Assembly (NCBI RefSeq): GCF_900007165.1 | Contig: NZ_CYGY02000075.1 | Coordinates: 3,113 to 67,112 of the forward strand | Length of the DNA: 64,000 nt | Direction of reading: 5' to 3' | From: Paraburkholderia piptadeniae | GTDB taxonomy: Bacteria; Pseudomonadota; Gammaproteobacteria; Burkholderiales; Burkholderiaceae | Part shown: one piece after another, positions 26,266-34,539 of the stretch | How the letters are laid out: every line of letters begins with the position of its first letter | How positions within the stretch are numbered: the stretch's first letter is position 1 | Made by a program: the position numbers and the translations under genes | Notes under the pieces: model-generated | What the model saw: the letters and a program-made list of their open reading frames with translations, nothing else | Databases searched by the model: none | Told to the model about the DNA's origin: nothing

Positions 26266-26675
26266 AGCTCTGAGGCGTCGAGACCTGATCAGTGAGCCAG
26301 TGTCAAATTTGGTCTCAGACCGTATGGCCGTTCGTTGCCAAAGGTCGGTATCCCGTACCGGCCGTTGGATGCCGCAGGATCTCAACGGCCGTTTCCAACG
26401 GACAGCGACCGTTCGTCTAGTCACGGTCCCGTTACCCTCATTCACAAAAAGGGTTGGCCCTGACACGCTAGTCGAACGTCGGGTGGAAAGGACTTTCCAG
26501 CGGTTCTAGACGCGCTTAAACGTGCGCATCCGACGAGAAAAGGCCTACAATTCGTTTGCCGAACGTCGTTCCCCTGGTCATCAATGTCGGGATTATCTTT
26601 CGCCGCACTTTGATTGACCAGCGATCTTTTCGGGTCTCTCCCACCCAGTTTTGCTACTCACCTGAAGGAGAAGAG
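26266..26675. other. intergenic region, no supported gene
   Basis: About 410 bases between the remnant module and the BON-domain gene. Short open frames exist on both strands but have improbable composition and no ribosome sites. It probably holds the BON gene promoter and decayed mobile DNA. Confidence 0.5.
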
Positions 26676-27014
26676 ATGAAAAAATCCATGAAGACCTACG
26701 TTGCCGCAGCGATCGCCATCAGCGCCATTGTCGCAACGGTACCGGTCGTTAATGCACAAGAGACGACCGCGGCAGCTTCACCATCGAATAGAGCAGCAAA
26801 TAGGGAGTTGGCGAAGCGGGTTCAGACGGCGCTGTACAAGCAAAAGGGCATGGACTGGACTGATGTTCACGCCATCGCTCGTAGCGGCAAGATTTATCTT
26901 GTAGGAATGGTTCCAAAGCAGGCGCAGATAGATCTCGCAGGGAAGGTTGCTGAGGGTGTTTCTGGAGTTACGTCGGTCCAGAACAATTTGACAGTGGAAG
27001 AAGAAGGACATTAA
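26676..27014 (+). CDS. BON-domain exported protein
   Basis: A 112-aa periplasmic protein. The signal peptide runs MKKSMKTYVAAAIAISAIVA... to VNAQ. One BON domain follows (about residues 45-110): LAKRVQTALYKQKGMDWTDVHAIARSGKIYLVGMVP then GVSGVTSVQNNLTVEE, with the conserved glycine pattern. BON proteins bind membranes or phospholipids and are often stress-induced. AAGGAGAAGAG precedes the ATG. It sits inside a mobile-DNA remnant region. Confidence 0.88.
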   Translation: MKKSMKTYVAAAIAISAIVATVPVVNAQETTAAASPSNRAANRELAKRVQTALYKQKGMDWTDVHAIARSGKIYLVGMVPKQAQIDLAGKVAEGVSGVTSVQNNLTVEEEGH

Positions 27015-27055
27015 CGTTTGAGTCCAAACGCATCCTTTGACTGCACTGGCGCGCC

Positions 27056-27082
27056 TTGAGAACAGGAATGTTATGTTCTCAA
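27056..27082. repeat. inverted repeat at the end of the TnpB fragment
   Basis: TTGAGAACA at 27056-27064 and TGTTCTCAA at 27074-27082 form a 9-bp perfect stem with a 9-nt loop. It overlaps the stop codon of the TnpB-like fragment, so it could be a relic of the element's end or a weak terminator for the BON gene (no T-run follows). Confidence 0.5.
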
Positions 27083-27456
27083 CGGCGACGCCGTTCTCGA
27101 GCCGCATAGGCCTTCTTGCGAGCCAGCCGGGCCGCCAGCTTGCGCCGGTTGCTCGAGCCTTTCTGGCTCCTGGCCATCCTGCGCTGATGGCGCTTCGCCC
27201 CGATCTCCCTGCGCTTGATGCGCTCGAGCACAACCGCGTCCAGGCGATACTGGCGGCCATCGCTCGTCGCAATGCAGTTGTCCCGCACATTACGATCAAT
27301 GCCCAGTGCCACAGCCGACAGCTCCGCAGCCGACAGCTCCGTATTCTCAAGCCGGTTCAGTTCATATGCGAGTTCTCCTAGCTCACGCAGGATGATGTCG
27401 CTCTTACGCTCGTAGCAGAAGCTTACGTACCACTGGCCCGCTTCCTCCCGGATCAC
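27079..27456 (-). pseudogene. tnpB: TnpB (IS605/IS607 OrfB) fragment
   Basis: About 125 codons of a TnpB-type nuclease. VIREEAGQWYVSFCYERK corresponds to the segment before the RuvC domain and ALGIDRNVRDNCIATSDG to the first RuvC motif (G-I-D). Then comes the basic helical region (KRREIGAKRHQRRMARSQKG). Full TnpB is about 370-400 aa; the N-terminus is cut by a TAG just upstream and the second half of RuvC and the zinc finger are absent. Inactive remnant, distinct from the intact TnpB at 37.1-38.2 kb. Confidence 0.8.
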
Positions 27457-27606
27457 GTGTGCGATCGGATTTTCGATCGAATCAGCGAGCGTCTAACGGT
27501 GCCTATGATTTCACGGCGTAGTGAATGCCGCAATCGCCGGGCGCGATTTACAACACCGTCAATGTTTCGACAGATTACGGCAAGCTGCGTGCGATGGCTT
27601 TAGTGC

Positions 27607-28698
27607 TCAGCGCACACCGAGCCGGTAGACGGTGGTGTGCCGGTAGTGCGCGCCGGGCCGCAGCACGACGGCTTGCGCGTCCGGCATATTGATCTGGTTC
27701 GGAAACGCCCCTGTTTCGAGGCACAACGCCGCGTGCTTGCAGTACGTCCTGCCGATGCGGCCCTTCACGCCGGCGAGAAAATTGCCCGTGTAGAACTGCA
27801 TGCCCTGCGCGTTCGTCGATACGGTGAGCTCGCGGCCGCTCGCGGGATCGTAGAGCACGGCCGCCGTGCGCATTGCGGTCGCAGCGTCGCGCAGCACATA
27901 GCAGTGATCGAAGCCGCTCGCGCGCGCAAGCTGTGCATCGGGCCAGTCGAGCCGCGCGCCGATGGGCGCGCCCGCGCGAAAGTCGAACACGCTGCCCGCG
28001 ACGTCTTTGCGTTCGATCGGGATCATCGCTTCGTCGACAGTAAAGAAGGCGTCTGCATCGATCGAAATCACATGGCCGCGGATGTCGGAAGCGTCGGCGA
28101 GCGCATCGCCGGACAGATTGAAGTACGCGTGATTCGTGAGGCTGATCGGCGTGGGCGCGTCGGCTGTCGCATCGTAGTCGATCGTCAGTGCGCCATCGTC
28201 GTCGAGCGCGTAGCGGACCGTAGCCGTCACGGCGCCCGGAAAGCCCGCATCGCCCTCGGGTGATTCATGCGAGAGCACGAGCGCGCCGTCCACTTCGCGT
28301 GCCGTCCACAGCACCTTGTGAAAGCCGCTTGCGCCGCCGTGCAGCAGATTGTCTCCTTCGTTGCGATCGAGCTGGTACGTGACGCCGTCGAGCGTAAAGC
28401 GCGCGTGCGCAATGCGGTTCGCCCAGCGGCCGATCGTCGAACCGAAAAACCAGCGGCTCGCCAGATAGTCGGCGGGCGTGTCGTGGCCGAGCAGCACATC
28501 GGCGACGCGGCCCGCGCGGTCGGGCGCATGCCACGAGACAAGCGTCGCGCCGAAATCGCTGATCGTCGCGCGCATGCCGTGCGCGTTGCGCAGCGTGAAC
28601 AGACGAATGTCGCCGAGCCCGGGCAACGTGCCCCAGCGCTCGATCTGCACGCTGGATGAAGTAGAGGTATCGGTGCTTTGCATATCGGCGAAATTCAT
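27607..28698 (-). CDS. galM: aldose 1-epimerase
   Basis: A 363-aa mutarotase interconverting alpha and beta anomers of aldoses. FGATLVSWHAPDR, FFGSTIGRWANRIA, LHGGASGFHKVLW (first catalytic His), ISLTNHAYFNLSG (second His) and LETGAFPNQINMP (catalytic Glu) are the family landmarks in order. ATG 28698 is chosen; an ATG five codons later is possible and neither has a strong ribosome site. It follows xylR on the same strand by 61 nt, so it probably belongs to the xylose regulon. Confidence 0.93.
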   Translation of the reverse strand: MNFADMQSTDTSTSSSVQIERWGTLPGLGDIRLFTLRNAHGMRATISDFGATLVSWHAPDRAGRVADVLLGHDTPADYLASRWFFGSTIGRWANRIAHARFTLDGVTYQLDRNEGDNLLHGGASGFHKVLWTAREVDGALVLSHESPEGDAGFPGAVTATVRYALDDDGALTIDYDATADAPTPISLTNHAYFNLSGDALADASDIRGHVISIDADAFFTVDEAMIPIERKDVAGSVFDFRAGAPIGARLDWPDAQLARASGFDHCYVLRDAATAMRTAAVLYDPASGRELTVSTNAQGMQFYTGNFLAGVKGRIGRTYCKHAALCLETGAFPNQINMPDAQAVVLRPGAHYRHTTVYRLGVR

Positions 28699-28759
28699 AA
28701 TCGGTCGCTCGTTGAGACCCGAGGGTGAGTCGAAGGTGGAACCAGAGTGTGAGTCCAGA

Positions 28760-29986
28760 TTAAGGCATTTGCGCCGATGACGCTGAGGATGCCTGCTGTG
28801 CGGCCGGCATGCGCTCCTGATACTCGCGCGGCGTGCAGTCGAGTTCACGGCGAAACACGGCGTACATGTACTGCAACGAAGTGAAGCCACAGCGTGTTGC
28901 GACTTCGGCGCTCGACATGTCCTGCTGCGCGAGCAGTTGCTTCGCGACATCGAGCTTGTGCTTGAGGATTTCCTGATGCACGGTGCAGCCGAGTTCGCGC
29001 CGGAAGTAGTCTTCGAGCGACGAACGCGACACGCCCACATAGTCGGCTACCTGTTCCGTCTTGATGCCCTGGCACGCGTACTGGCGGATGTAGTGACGCG
29101 CGCGCATCACGTAGGGGCTTGCGAGCGGCTCATGCTTCGTCGATTCGCACACGTTGATGCCGACGGGCGGCACGAGAATGCGGCGTCCGGCGAAACGCGC
29201 GCCGCCCAGCATCTGATGCAGCAGATGCGCGGCCGTGCGGCCCATTTCCTCAGTGCCCTGGATCACCGACGACAACGGGATGCGCGTGAGCGAGCGCGTC
29301 AGCGGATCGTTACCGATGCCGATGATCGCCACTTGCTCGGGCACGGCGATGCCGCTGATCAGACATGCCTGCAACACCTGACGCGCGCGCGCGTCCGTCA
29401 CGGCGATGATGCCGACGGGCTTCGGCAGGCTTTGCAACCACTCCGTCAATTGCACGCTGGCCTGGTGCCAGACGGGCGCGCTCGTCGGCAGTCCGCGATG
29501 CACGTCGCCTTCGAGTCCATCCGCTTTCAACAGCGCACTGAAGGCGAGCTCGCGCTCCTGGGCCCAACGGTTCGTCGGCGATTCGGGCAGGCTATAGAGC
29601 GCGAAGCGTTGCAGCCCCGCGCCGATCAGGTGTTTGTACGCGAGCGACACCAGTTGCATGTTGTCGGTCGCGATGTACGGCAGGTTGGGCGGGTACTTCG
29701 ACGCGTCCTCATACGATCCGCCCACTGCAACGACAGGCAAATGCGACTTCGACAATGCCTCACAGACGGCGGGATCGTCGAAGTCCGCGATAAAGCCATC
29801 GCCTTCGAAGCACTCGATGCCGTTCAGGCGCGCGCGGAAATCTTCTTCGAGGAACAGGTCCCACGCGACGCGCGTCGACAGCAGGTAATTGCCGATCCCC
29901 GTGATGATCTCGCGGTCGTACACCTTGTTCGCATTGAAGAGCAATGCGATCCGGTGCGTGCGTTGAGCGGCATGTTGTCGTGTCAT
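28760..29986 (-). CDS. xylR: xylose operon regulator (AraC type)
   Basis: A 408-aa activator with an N-terminal sugar-binding domain of the periplasmic-binding-protein fold (HRIALLFNANKVYDREIITGI to about residue 290) and a C-terminal AraC-type DNA-binding domain (about 300-400: IKTEQVADYVGVSRSSLEDYF then VATRCGFTSLQYMYAVFRRE). This two-domain design is specific to XylR. AGGA lies upstream of ATG 29986. It is divergent from xylA; D-xylose is the expected effector. Confidence 0.94.
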   Translation of the reverse strand: MTRQHAAQRTHRIALLFNANKVYDREIITGIGNYLLSTRVAWDLFLEEDFRARLNGIECFEGDGFIADFDDPAVCEALSKSHLPVVAVGGSYEDASKYPPNLPYIATDNMQLVSLAYKHLIGAGLQRFALYSLPESPTNRWAQERELAFSALLKADGLEGDVHRGLPTSAPVWHQASVQLTEWLQSLPKPVGIIAVTDARARQVLQACLISGIAVPEQVAIIGIGNDPLTRSLTRIPLSSVIQGTEEMGRTAAHLLHQMLGGARFAGRRILVPPVGINVCESTKHEPLASPYVMRARHYIRQYACQGIKTEQVADYVGVSRSSLEDYFRRELGCTVHQEILKHKLDVAKQLLAQQDMSSAEVATRCGFTSLQYMYAVFRRELDCTPREYQERMPAAQQASSASSAQMP

Positions 29987-30194
29987 CGGGATTCCTGGCG
30001 CGTGGTGCAGCGCGGTGGGCTTGTGACGTTGATCGTCACGTTGTCTCCGGATTTGCGTTTTGATGTTTGCGGCTGCTTTCGCAGGGATTCTGCGCGCCGC
30101 AGACATTTAAGTGTTCTGCTTATTCTAGGCGTCACTTCCCCCTGCCTGCCAATGGATTTTAAGCGCCAGCAAGAATCACCAAGCGCGCTGGCGA

Positions 30195-30207
30195 ATTTCG
30201 CAATTGC
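30195..30207. promoter_or_regulatory. candidate XylR site upstream of xylA
   Basis: ATTTCGCAATTGC here is identical to a segment at 31683-31695 upstream of xylF, with similarity extending to about 22 of 27 positions. Two promoters of the same regulon sharing a motif suggests a common activator site, presumably XylR. Confidence 0.55.
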
Positions 30208-30248
30208 CGCGCAAAGCGTCAAGCGTCAGCATGGCGTCACATCATGCA

Positions 30249-30271
30249 CGGCCCGATGCAATGTCGGGCCG
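30249..30271 (+). other. hairpin in the xylA 5' leader
   Basis: CGGCCCGA and TCGGGCCG form an 8-bp perfect stem with a 7-nt loop, ending 6 nt before the AAGGAG ribosome site of xylA. Possible mRNA-stabilising or translation-tuning structure. Confidence 0.5.
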
Positions 30272-30289
30272 ATACCCAAGGAGACGCGC

Positions 30290-31615
30290 ATGTCTTACTT
30301 CGAACATTTGCCCGCTGTGCGCTACGAAGGCCCGCAGACGGACAACCCGTTCGCATATCGCCATTACGACAAGGACAAGCTGGTGCTCGGCAAGCGCATG
30401 GAAGATCATCTGCGCCTTGCCGTCTGTTACTGGCATACGTTCGTGTGGCCGGGCACGGATATCTTCGGAGCGGGGACGTTCGAGCGTCCTTGGCATCGTC
30501 CGGGTGACGCGCTGCAAAAGGCGCATATGAAAGCCGACCACGCATTCGAGCTGTTTTCGAAGCTAGGCACGCCGTTCTATACGTTTCATGACACCGACGT
30601 CGCGCCCGAAGGCGACAGCATCAACACGTACGTGAACAACTTCAAGGCGATGACGGACGTGCTCGCGCGCAAGCAACAGGAGACGGGCGTCAAACTGCTG
30701 TGGGGTACGGCGAATCTCTTTTCGAATCCGCGTTATGCGGCCGGCGCGGCGACCAATCCGAACCCGGATGTGTTCGCGTTTGCCGCCGCGCAGGTCTTTC
30801 ACGCGCTCGAAGCGACGCATCGTCTTGGCGGTGCGAACTATGTGCTGTGGGGCGGCCGCGAAGGCTACGATACGCTGCTCAATACCGATCTCAAGCGCGA
30901 GCGTGAGCAGTTGGGCCGTTTCATGAGCATGGTCGTCGAGCACAAGCACAAGCTGGGCTTCAAGGGCACATTGCTGATAGAGCCGAAACCTCAGGAGCCA
31001 ACCAAGCATCAATACGACTATGACGTCGCCACCGTTCACGGCTTTCTGACGCAATTCGGTTTGCAGAATGAAATCCGCGTGAACATCGAAGCGAATCATG
31101 CGACGCTCGCGGGCCATTCGTTCCACCATGAAATCGCCAATGCATTCGCGCTGGGGATCTTCGGCAGCGTCGATGCGAATCGCGGCGATCCGCAAAACGG
31201 TTGGGATACCGACCAGTTCCCAAATAGTGTCGAAGAACTCACGCTCGCGTTCTACGAAATTCTGCGCAACGGCGGCTTTACGACGGGCGGCATGAACTTC
31301 GACGCGAAAGTGCGGCGCCAGAGCATCGATCCCGAAGATCTGCTGCATGGCCATATCGGCGCGATCGACGTGATCGCGATCGCGCTGGAGCGCGCCGCGC
31401 ATCTCGTCGAAAACGATCGCCTGGGCGCATTCAGGCAGCAGCGCTATGCGGGCTGGGACAGCGAGTTCGGACGCAAGGTGCTCGCAGGTGGCTATACGCT
31501 CGAGTCGATTGCAAGCGATGCTGTGCAGCGAAACATCGCGCCGCGCCATGTCAGCGGACAGCAGGAGCATCTCGAGAACATCGTCAATCAGGCGATTTAC
31601 TCTCACGCCAAATAG
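30290..31615 (+). CDS. xylA: xylose isomerase
   Basis: A 441-aa enzyme converting D-xylose to D-xylulose. The start MSYFEHLPAVRYEGP and length fit class II xylose isomerases. YTFHDTDVAPEG has catalytic His100 and Asp103; LLIEPKPQEPTKHQYD, VNIEANHATLAGHSF and SVDANRGDPQNGWDTDQFP provide the metal ligands. AAGGAG precedes ATG 30290. Longer open frame upstream runs across xylR antisense and is not coding. Together with xylFGH it takes xylose into the cell and to xylulose; the xylulokinase gene is not in this window. Confidence 0.97.
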   Translation: MSYFEHLPAVRYEGPQTDNPFAYRHYDKDKLVLGKRMEDHLRLAVCYWHTFVWPGTDIFGAGTFERPWHRPGDALQKAHMKADHAFELFSKLGTPFYTFHDTDVAPEGDSINTYVNNFKAMTDVLARKQQETGVKLLWGTANLFSNPRYAAGAATNPNPDVFAFAAAQVFHALEATHRLGGANYVLWGGREGYDTLLNTDLKREREQLGRFMSMVVEHKHKLGFKGTLLIEPKPQEPTKHQYDYDVATVHGFLTQFGLQNEIRVNIEANHATLAGHSFHHEIANAFALGIFGSVDANRGDPQNGWDTDQFPNSVEELTLAFYEILRNGGFTTGGMNFDAKVRRQSIDPEDLLHGHIGAIDVIAIALERAAHLVENDRLGAFRQQRYAGWDSEFGRKVLAGGYTLESIASDAVQRNIAPRHVSGQQEHLENIVNQAIYSHAK

Positions 31616-31682
31616 GCACTCTGAACGGGCCTTCCAGCCAGGCCTTCAAAGCCGCACGAAAAATCGTTAGCAGCGCCGGCAG

Positions 31683-31695
31683 ATTTCGCAATTGC
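31683..31695. promoter_or_regulatory. candidate XylR site upstream of xylF
   Basis: Second copy of ATTTCGCAATTGC (see 30195-30207), 167 nt upstream of xylF, within the xylA-xylF gap. Supports an independent regulated promoter for xylFGH. Confidence 0.55.
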
Positions 31696-31861
31696 TCCGC
31701 CGGCGCGCACGGCACACGCTGTCGTGCGAATAAAAATGGGGCACGGCTTTCGACAACAACAGACGCTCGCGAACAGGCATTCGCGGCGCGCCCTTGAGGT
31801 GAAGACGGCGTTTTCGAGTTCTCGCATTCGATACCGCACGCAACCCTAAATGGAGTGAGAC

Positions 31862-32890
31862 ATGAAATCCGCAATGCGTCGTTCCGTATTGAGTTCCCTC
31901 GTTTGCGCGGCGATGGCCGCGGGCCTGACGATGATGGCGCCGCTCGCGCACGCGAGCAAGGACAAGCCCGAGATCGGCTTCTGCATCGACGATCTGCGCG
32001 TCGAGCGCTGGTCGCGCGATCGCGACTATTTCGTCGCCGCCGCAACGAAGCTGGGCGCGAAAGTCTCCGTGCAATCCGCCGACGCGAGCGAAGCGCGACA
32101 GATCTCGCAGATCGAGAACCTGATTTCGCGCGGCGTCGACGTGATCGTAATCGTGCCGTTCAATTCGAAGACGCTCGGCAACGTCGTCGCCGAAGCGCAC
32201 AAGGCCGGCATCAAGGTCGTCTCGTATGACCGCCTGATTCTCGATGCCGACGTCGACGCCTATATCTCGTTCGACAATGAAAAGGTGGGCGAACTGCAGG
32301 CGCAGGGCGTCTTTAACGCGCAGCCGAAGGGCAACTACTTCCTGCTCGGCGGCGCGCCGACCGACAACAATGCGAAGATGCTGCGCGAAGGGCAGATGAA
32401 GGTGCTGAAGCCCGCGATCGATCGCGGCGACGTGAAGATCGTCGGCCAGCAGTGGGTGCCGGAATGGAGCGCGGCGACGGCGCTGCGCATCACGGAAGAT
32501 GCGCTGACCGCGAACAACAACAAGATCGATGCAATCGTCGCGTCGAACGACGGCACGGCAGGCGGCGCGATCCAGGCGCTCGCGGCGCAGAAGATGGCGG
32601 GCAAGGTACCCGTATCCGGCCAGGATGCCGACCTCGCGGCTGTCAAGCGCGTGGTCGCCGGCACGCAGACGATGACCGTCTACAAGCCGCTGAAGCTGAT
32701 CGCAGGCGAAGCCGCCAAGCTCGCCGTCGATCTCGCGAAGGGCGAGAAGCCCGCGTTCAACGCGAAGTACGATAACGGCAAGAAGCAGGTCGACACCGTA
32801 CTGCTGCAACCGACACTGCTCACGAAGAGCAATGTCGATGTCGTGATCAAGGACGGCTTCTATACGCAGGCGCAACTGGCTGGCAACTGA
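31862..32890 (+). CDS. xylF: D-xylose-binding periplasmic protein
   Basis: A 342-aa substrate-binding protein of a CUT2-type importer. The signal peptide runs to about residue 30 (AHASKD). The mature chain starts KPEIGFCIDDLRVERWSRDRDYF, the xylose-binding motif, and continues with IVIVPFNSKTLGNVV, FLLGGAPTDNNAKMLREGQ and VSGQDADLAAVKRVVAG. GGAGTGAGAC precedes the ATG. First gene of xylFGH; a long-range stem-loop separates it from xylG. Confidence 0.96.
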   Translation: MKSAMRRSVLSSLVCAAMAAGLTMMAPLAHASKDKPEIGFCIDDLRVERWSRDRDYFVAAATKLGAKVSVQSADASEARQISQIENLISRGVDVIVIVPFNSKTLGNVVAEAHKAGIKVVSYDRLILDADVDAYISFDNEKVGELQAQGVFNAQPKGNYFLLGGAPTDNNAKMLREGQMKVLKPAIDRGDVKIVGQQWVPEWSAATALRITEDALTANNNKIDAIVASNDGTAGGAIQALAAQKMAGKVPVSGQDADLAAVKRVVAGTQTMTVYKPLKLIAGEAAKLAVDLAKGEKPAFNAKYDNGKKQVDTVLLQPTLLTKSNVDVVIKDGFYTQAQLAGN

Positions 32891-32896
32891 TAGCGG

Positions 32897-32950
32897 GCGC
32901 GGGCGCTTTCCGGTTTTCGAAGGCGGGAGAGCGCCCGCGCATCTTTCATC
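32897..32950 (+). other. intercistronic stem-loop between xylF and xylG
   Basis: GCGCGGGCGCT (32897-32907) and AGCGCCCGCGC (32940-32950) form an 11-bp GC-only stem with a 32-nt loop. Placement right after the binding-protein gene is typical of mRNA-stabilising or partially terminating hairpins that keep the binding protein in excess over the ATPase and permease. Confidence 0.65.
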
Positions 32951-32967
32951 CATCCAGGACATTACGC

Positions 32968-34539
32968 ATGGCACAAGCGCTACTGGAGATGCGCGGCATC
33001 GCCAAGTCGTTTGCCGGAGTGAAAGCGCTCGACGGTATCGATCTCGTCGTCGCGCCCGGCGAATGCGTCGGACTGTGCGGTGAAAACGGCGCAGGCAAAT
33101 CGACGCTGATGAAGATTCTGTCCGGCGTCTATCCGCACGGCGAATGGACGGGCGAAATCTTCTGGGACGGCAAGCCGCTCGTCGCGCAGAACATCCGCGA
33201 TACCGAACGCGCGGGCATCGTCATCATCCACCAGGAACTGATGCTGGTGCCGCAGCTGTCGGTGGCCGAGAACATTTTCCTCGGCAACGAAATCACTTTG
33301 CCCGGCGGCCGCATGAATTACGCGGCAATGTATCAGCGCGCCGACGCGCTCCTGCGCGAACTGAACATCACGGGCATCAACGTCGCGCAGCCGGTGATGA
33401 ACTACGGCGGCGGGCATCAGCAACTGATCGAAATCGCCAAGGCGCTCAACAAGCAGGCGAGGCTGCTGATACTCGACGAACCGTCTTCTTCGCTGACGGC
33501 GGCGGAAACGAAGATTTTGCTCGACATCGTGCGTGACCTGAAGAAGCGCGGCGTCGCGTGCGTGTACATCTCGCACAAGCTCGACGAAGTGGAAGCCGTA
33601 TGCGACACAATCACCGTGATACGCGACGGCAAGCATGTCGGCACGCAGCCGATGAAGCAGCTTGATACCGATCGCATCATCGCGATGATGGTGGGGCGCG
33701 AGATCACGAATCTCTTTCCACGCGAGCCGCACGACATCGGCGACGTGATATTCGAAGCGCGCAACGTCACGTGCTACGACGTGACGAACACGAACCGCAA
33801 GCGCGTCGACAACGTGTCGTTTGCGTTGCGCAAAGGCGAAATACTGGGCGTCGCGGGACTCGTCGGCGCAGGCCGAACGGAACTGATGCAGGCGATCTTC
33901 GGCGCGTATGCGGGCATCAGCGAAGCGGAAGTGTGGATGAACGTCAAGCGCCTGAAGATCCGCACGCCCGCCGATGCGATCGCGGCCGGTATCGCGATGG
34001 TGCCCGAGGACCGCAAGCGCCATGGCATCGTGCCGCAACTGGGCGTGGGCCACAACATCACGCTCGCGGTGCTGCAACGCTTCGCGAAGGGCGGGCGCAT
34101 CGACACGGCATCGGAGCTCGACACGATCAACACGGAAATGAAGCGGCTGTCGGTGCGCGCCGCGCATCCGATGCTGTCGATCGCGAGTCTTTCGGGCGGC
34201 AACCAGCAGAAAGCGGTGCTCACACGCATGCTGCTGACCGATCCGTCCGTACTGATTCTCGACGAGCCGACACGCGGCGTCGATGTCGGCGCGAAGTATG
34301 AAATCTACAAGCTGATGTTCGCGCTCGCGAAGCGCGGCGTGTCGATCATCATGGTGTCGTCGGAATTGCCGGAAGTGCTCGGCGTCAGCGATCGCGTGCT
34401 CGTGATCGGCGAAGGCGAGTTGCGCGGCGATTTCGCCAACGACGGCCTCACGCAGGAACACATTCTCACGGCCGCCATCGGCGCCGGAAGCAACGACACC
34501 CAAGGCAACGACCCCAATCAACTGGCGAGCGTCGCATGA
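32968..34539 (+). CDS. xylG: xylose ABC transporter ATP-binding protein
   Basis: A 523-aa ATPase with two fused nucleotide-binding domains, as in CUT2 importers. Domain 1: GENGAGKSTLMKIL Walker A and LLILDEPSSSLT Walker B. Domain 2: GLVGAGRTELMQAIFGAYAG degenerate Walker A, signature SLSGGNQQKAVLTRML and VLILDEPTRGVDVG. Ends by overlapping xylH (ATGA). Forms the xylose importer with XylF and XylH. Confidence 0.96.
   Translation: MAQALLEMRGIAKSFAGVKALDGIDLVVAPGECVGLCGENGAGKSTLMKILSGVYPHGEWTGEIFWDGKPLVAQNIRDTERAGIVIIHQELMLVPQLSVAENIFLGNEITLPGGRMNYAAMYQRADALLRELNITGINVAQPVMNYGGGHQQLIEIAKALNKQARLLILDEPSSSLTAAETKILLDIVRDLKKRGVACVYISHKLDEVEAVCDTITVIRDGKHVGTQPMKQLDTDRIIAMMVGREITNLFPREPHDIGDVIFEARNVTCYDVTNTNRKRVDNVSFALRKGEILGVAGLVGAGRTELMQAIFGAYAGISEAEVWMNVKRLKIRTPADAIAAGIAMVPEDRKRHGIVPQLGVGHNITLAVLQRFAKGGRIDTASELDTINTEMKRLSVRAAHPMLSIASLSGGNQQKAVLTRMLLTDPSVLILDEPTRGVDVGAKYEIYKLMFALAKRGVSIIMVSSELPEVLGVSDRVLVIGEGELRGDFANDGLTQEHILTAAIGAGSNDTQGNDPNQLASVA

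Noticed and set aside
26251..26509. Two overlapping ~70-codon frames
   Set aside because: No ribosome site and no domain; probably decayed mobile DNA.
27056..27082. Terminator for the BON gene
   Set aside because: Stem lacks a following T-run; better read as an element relic.
28937..30289. Long N-terminal extension of xylA
   Set aside because: It runs antisense to xylR; XylA homology and the ribosome site start at 30290.
32980..34521. 513-codon minus-strand open frame
   Set aside because: Antisense of xylG, which has full ABC motifs.
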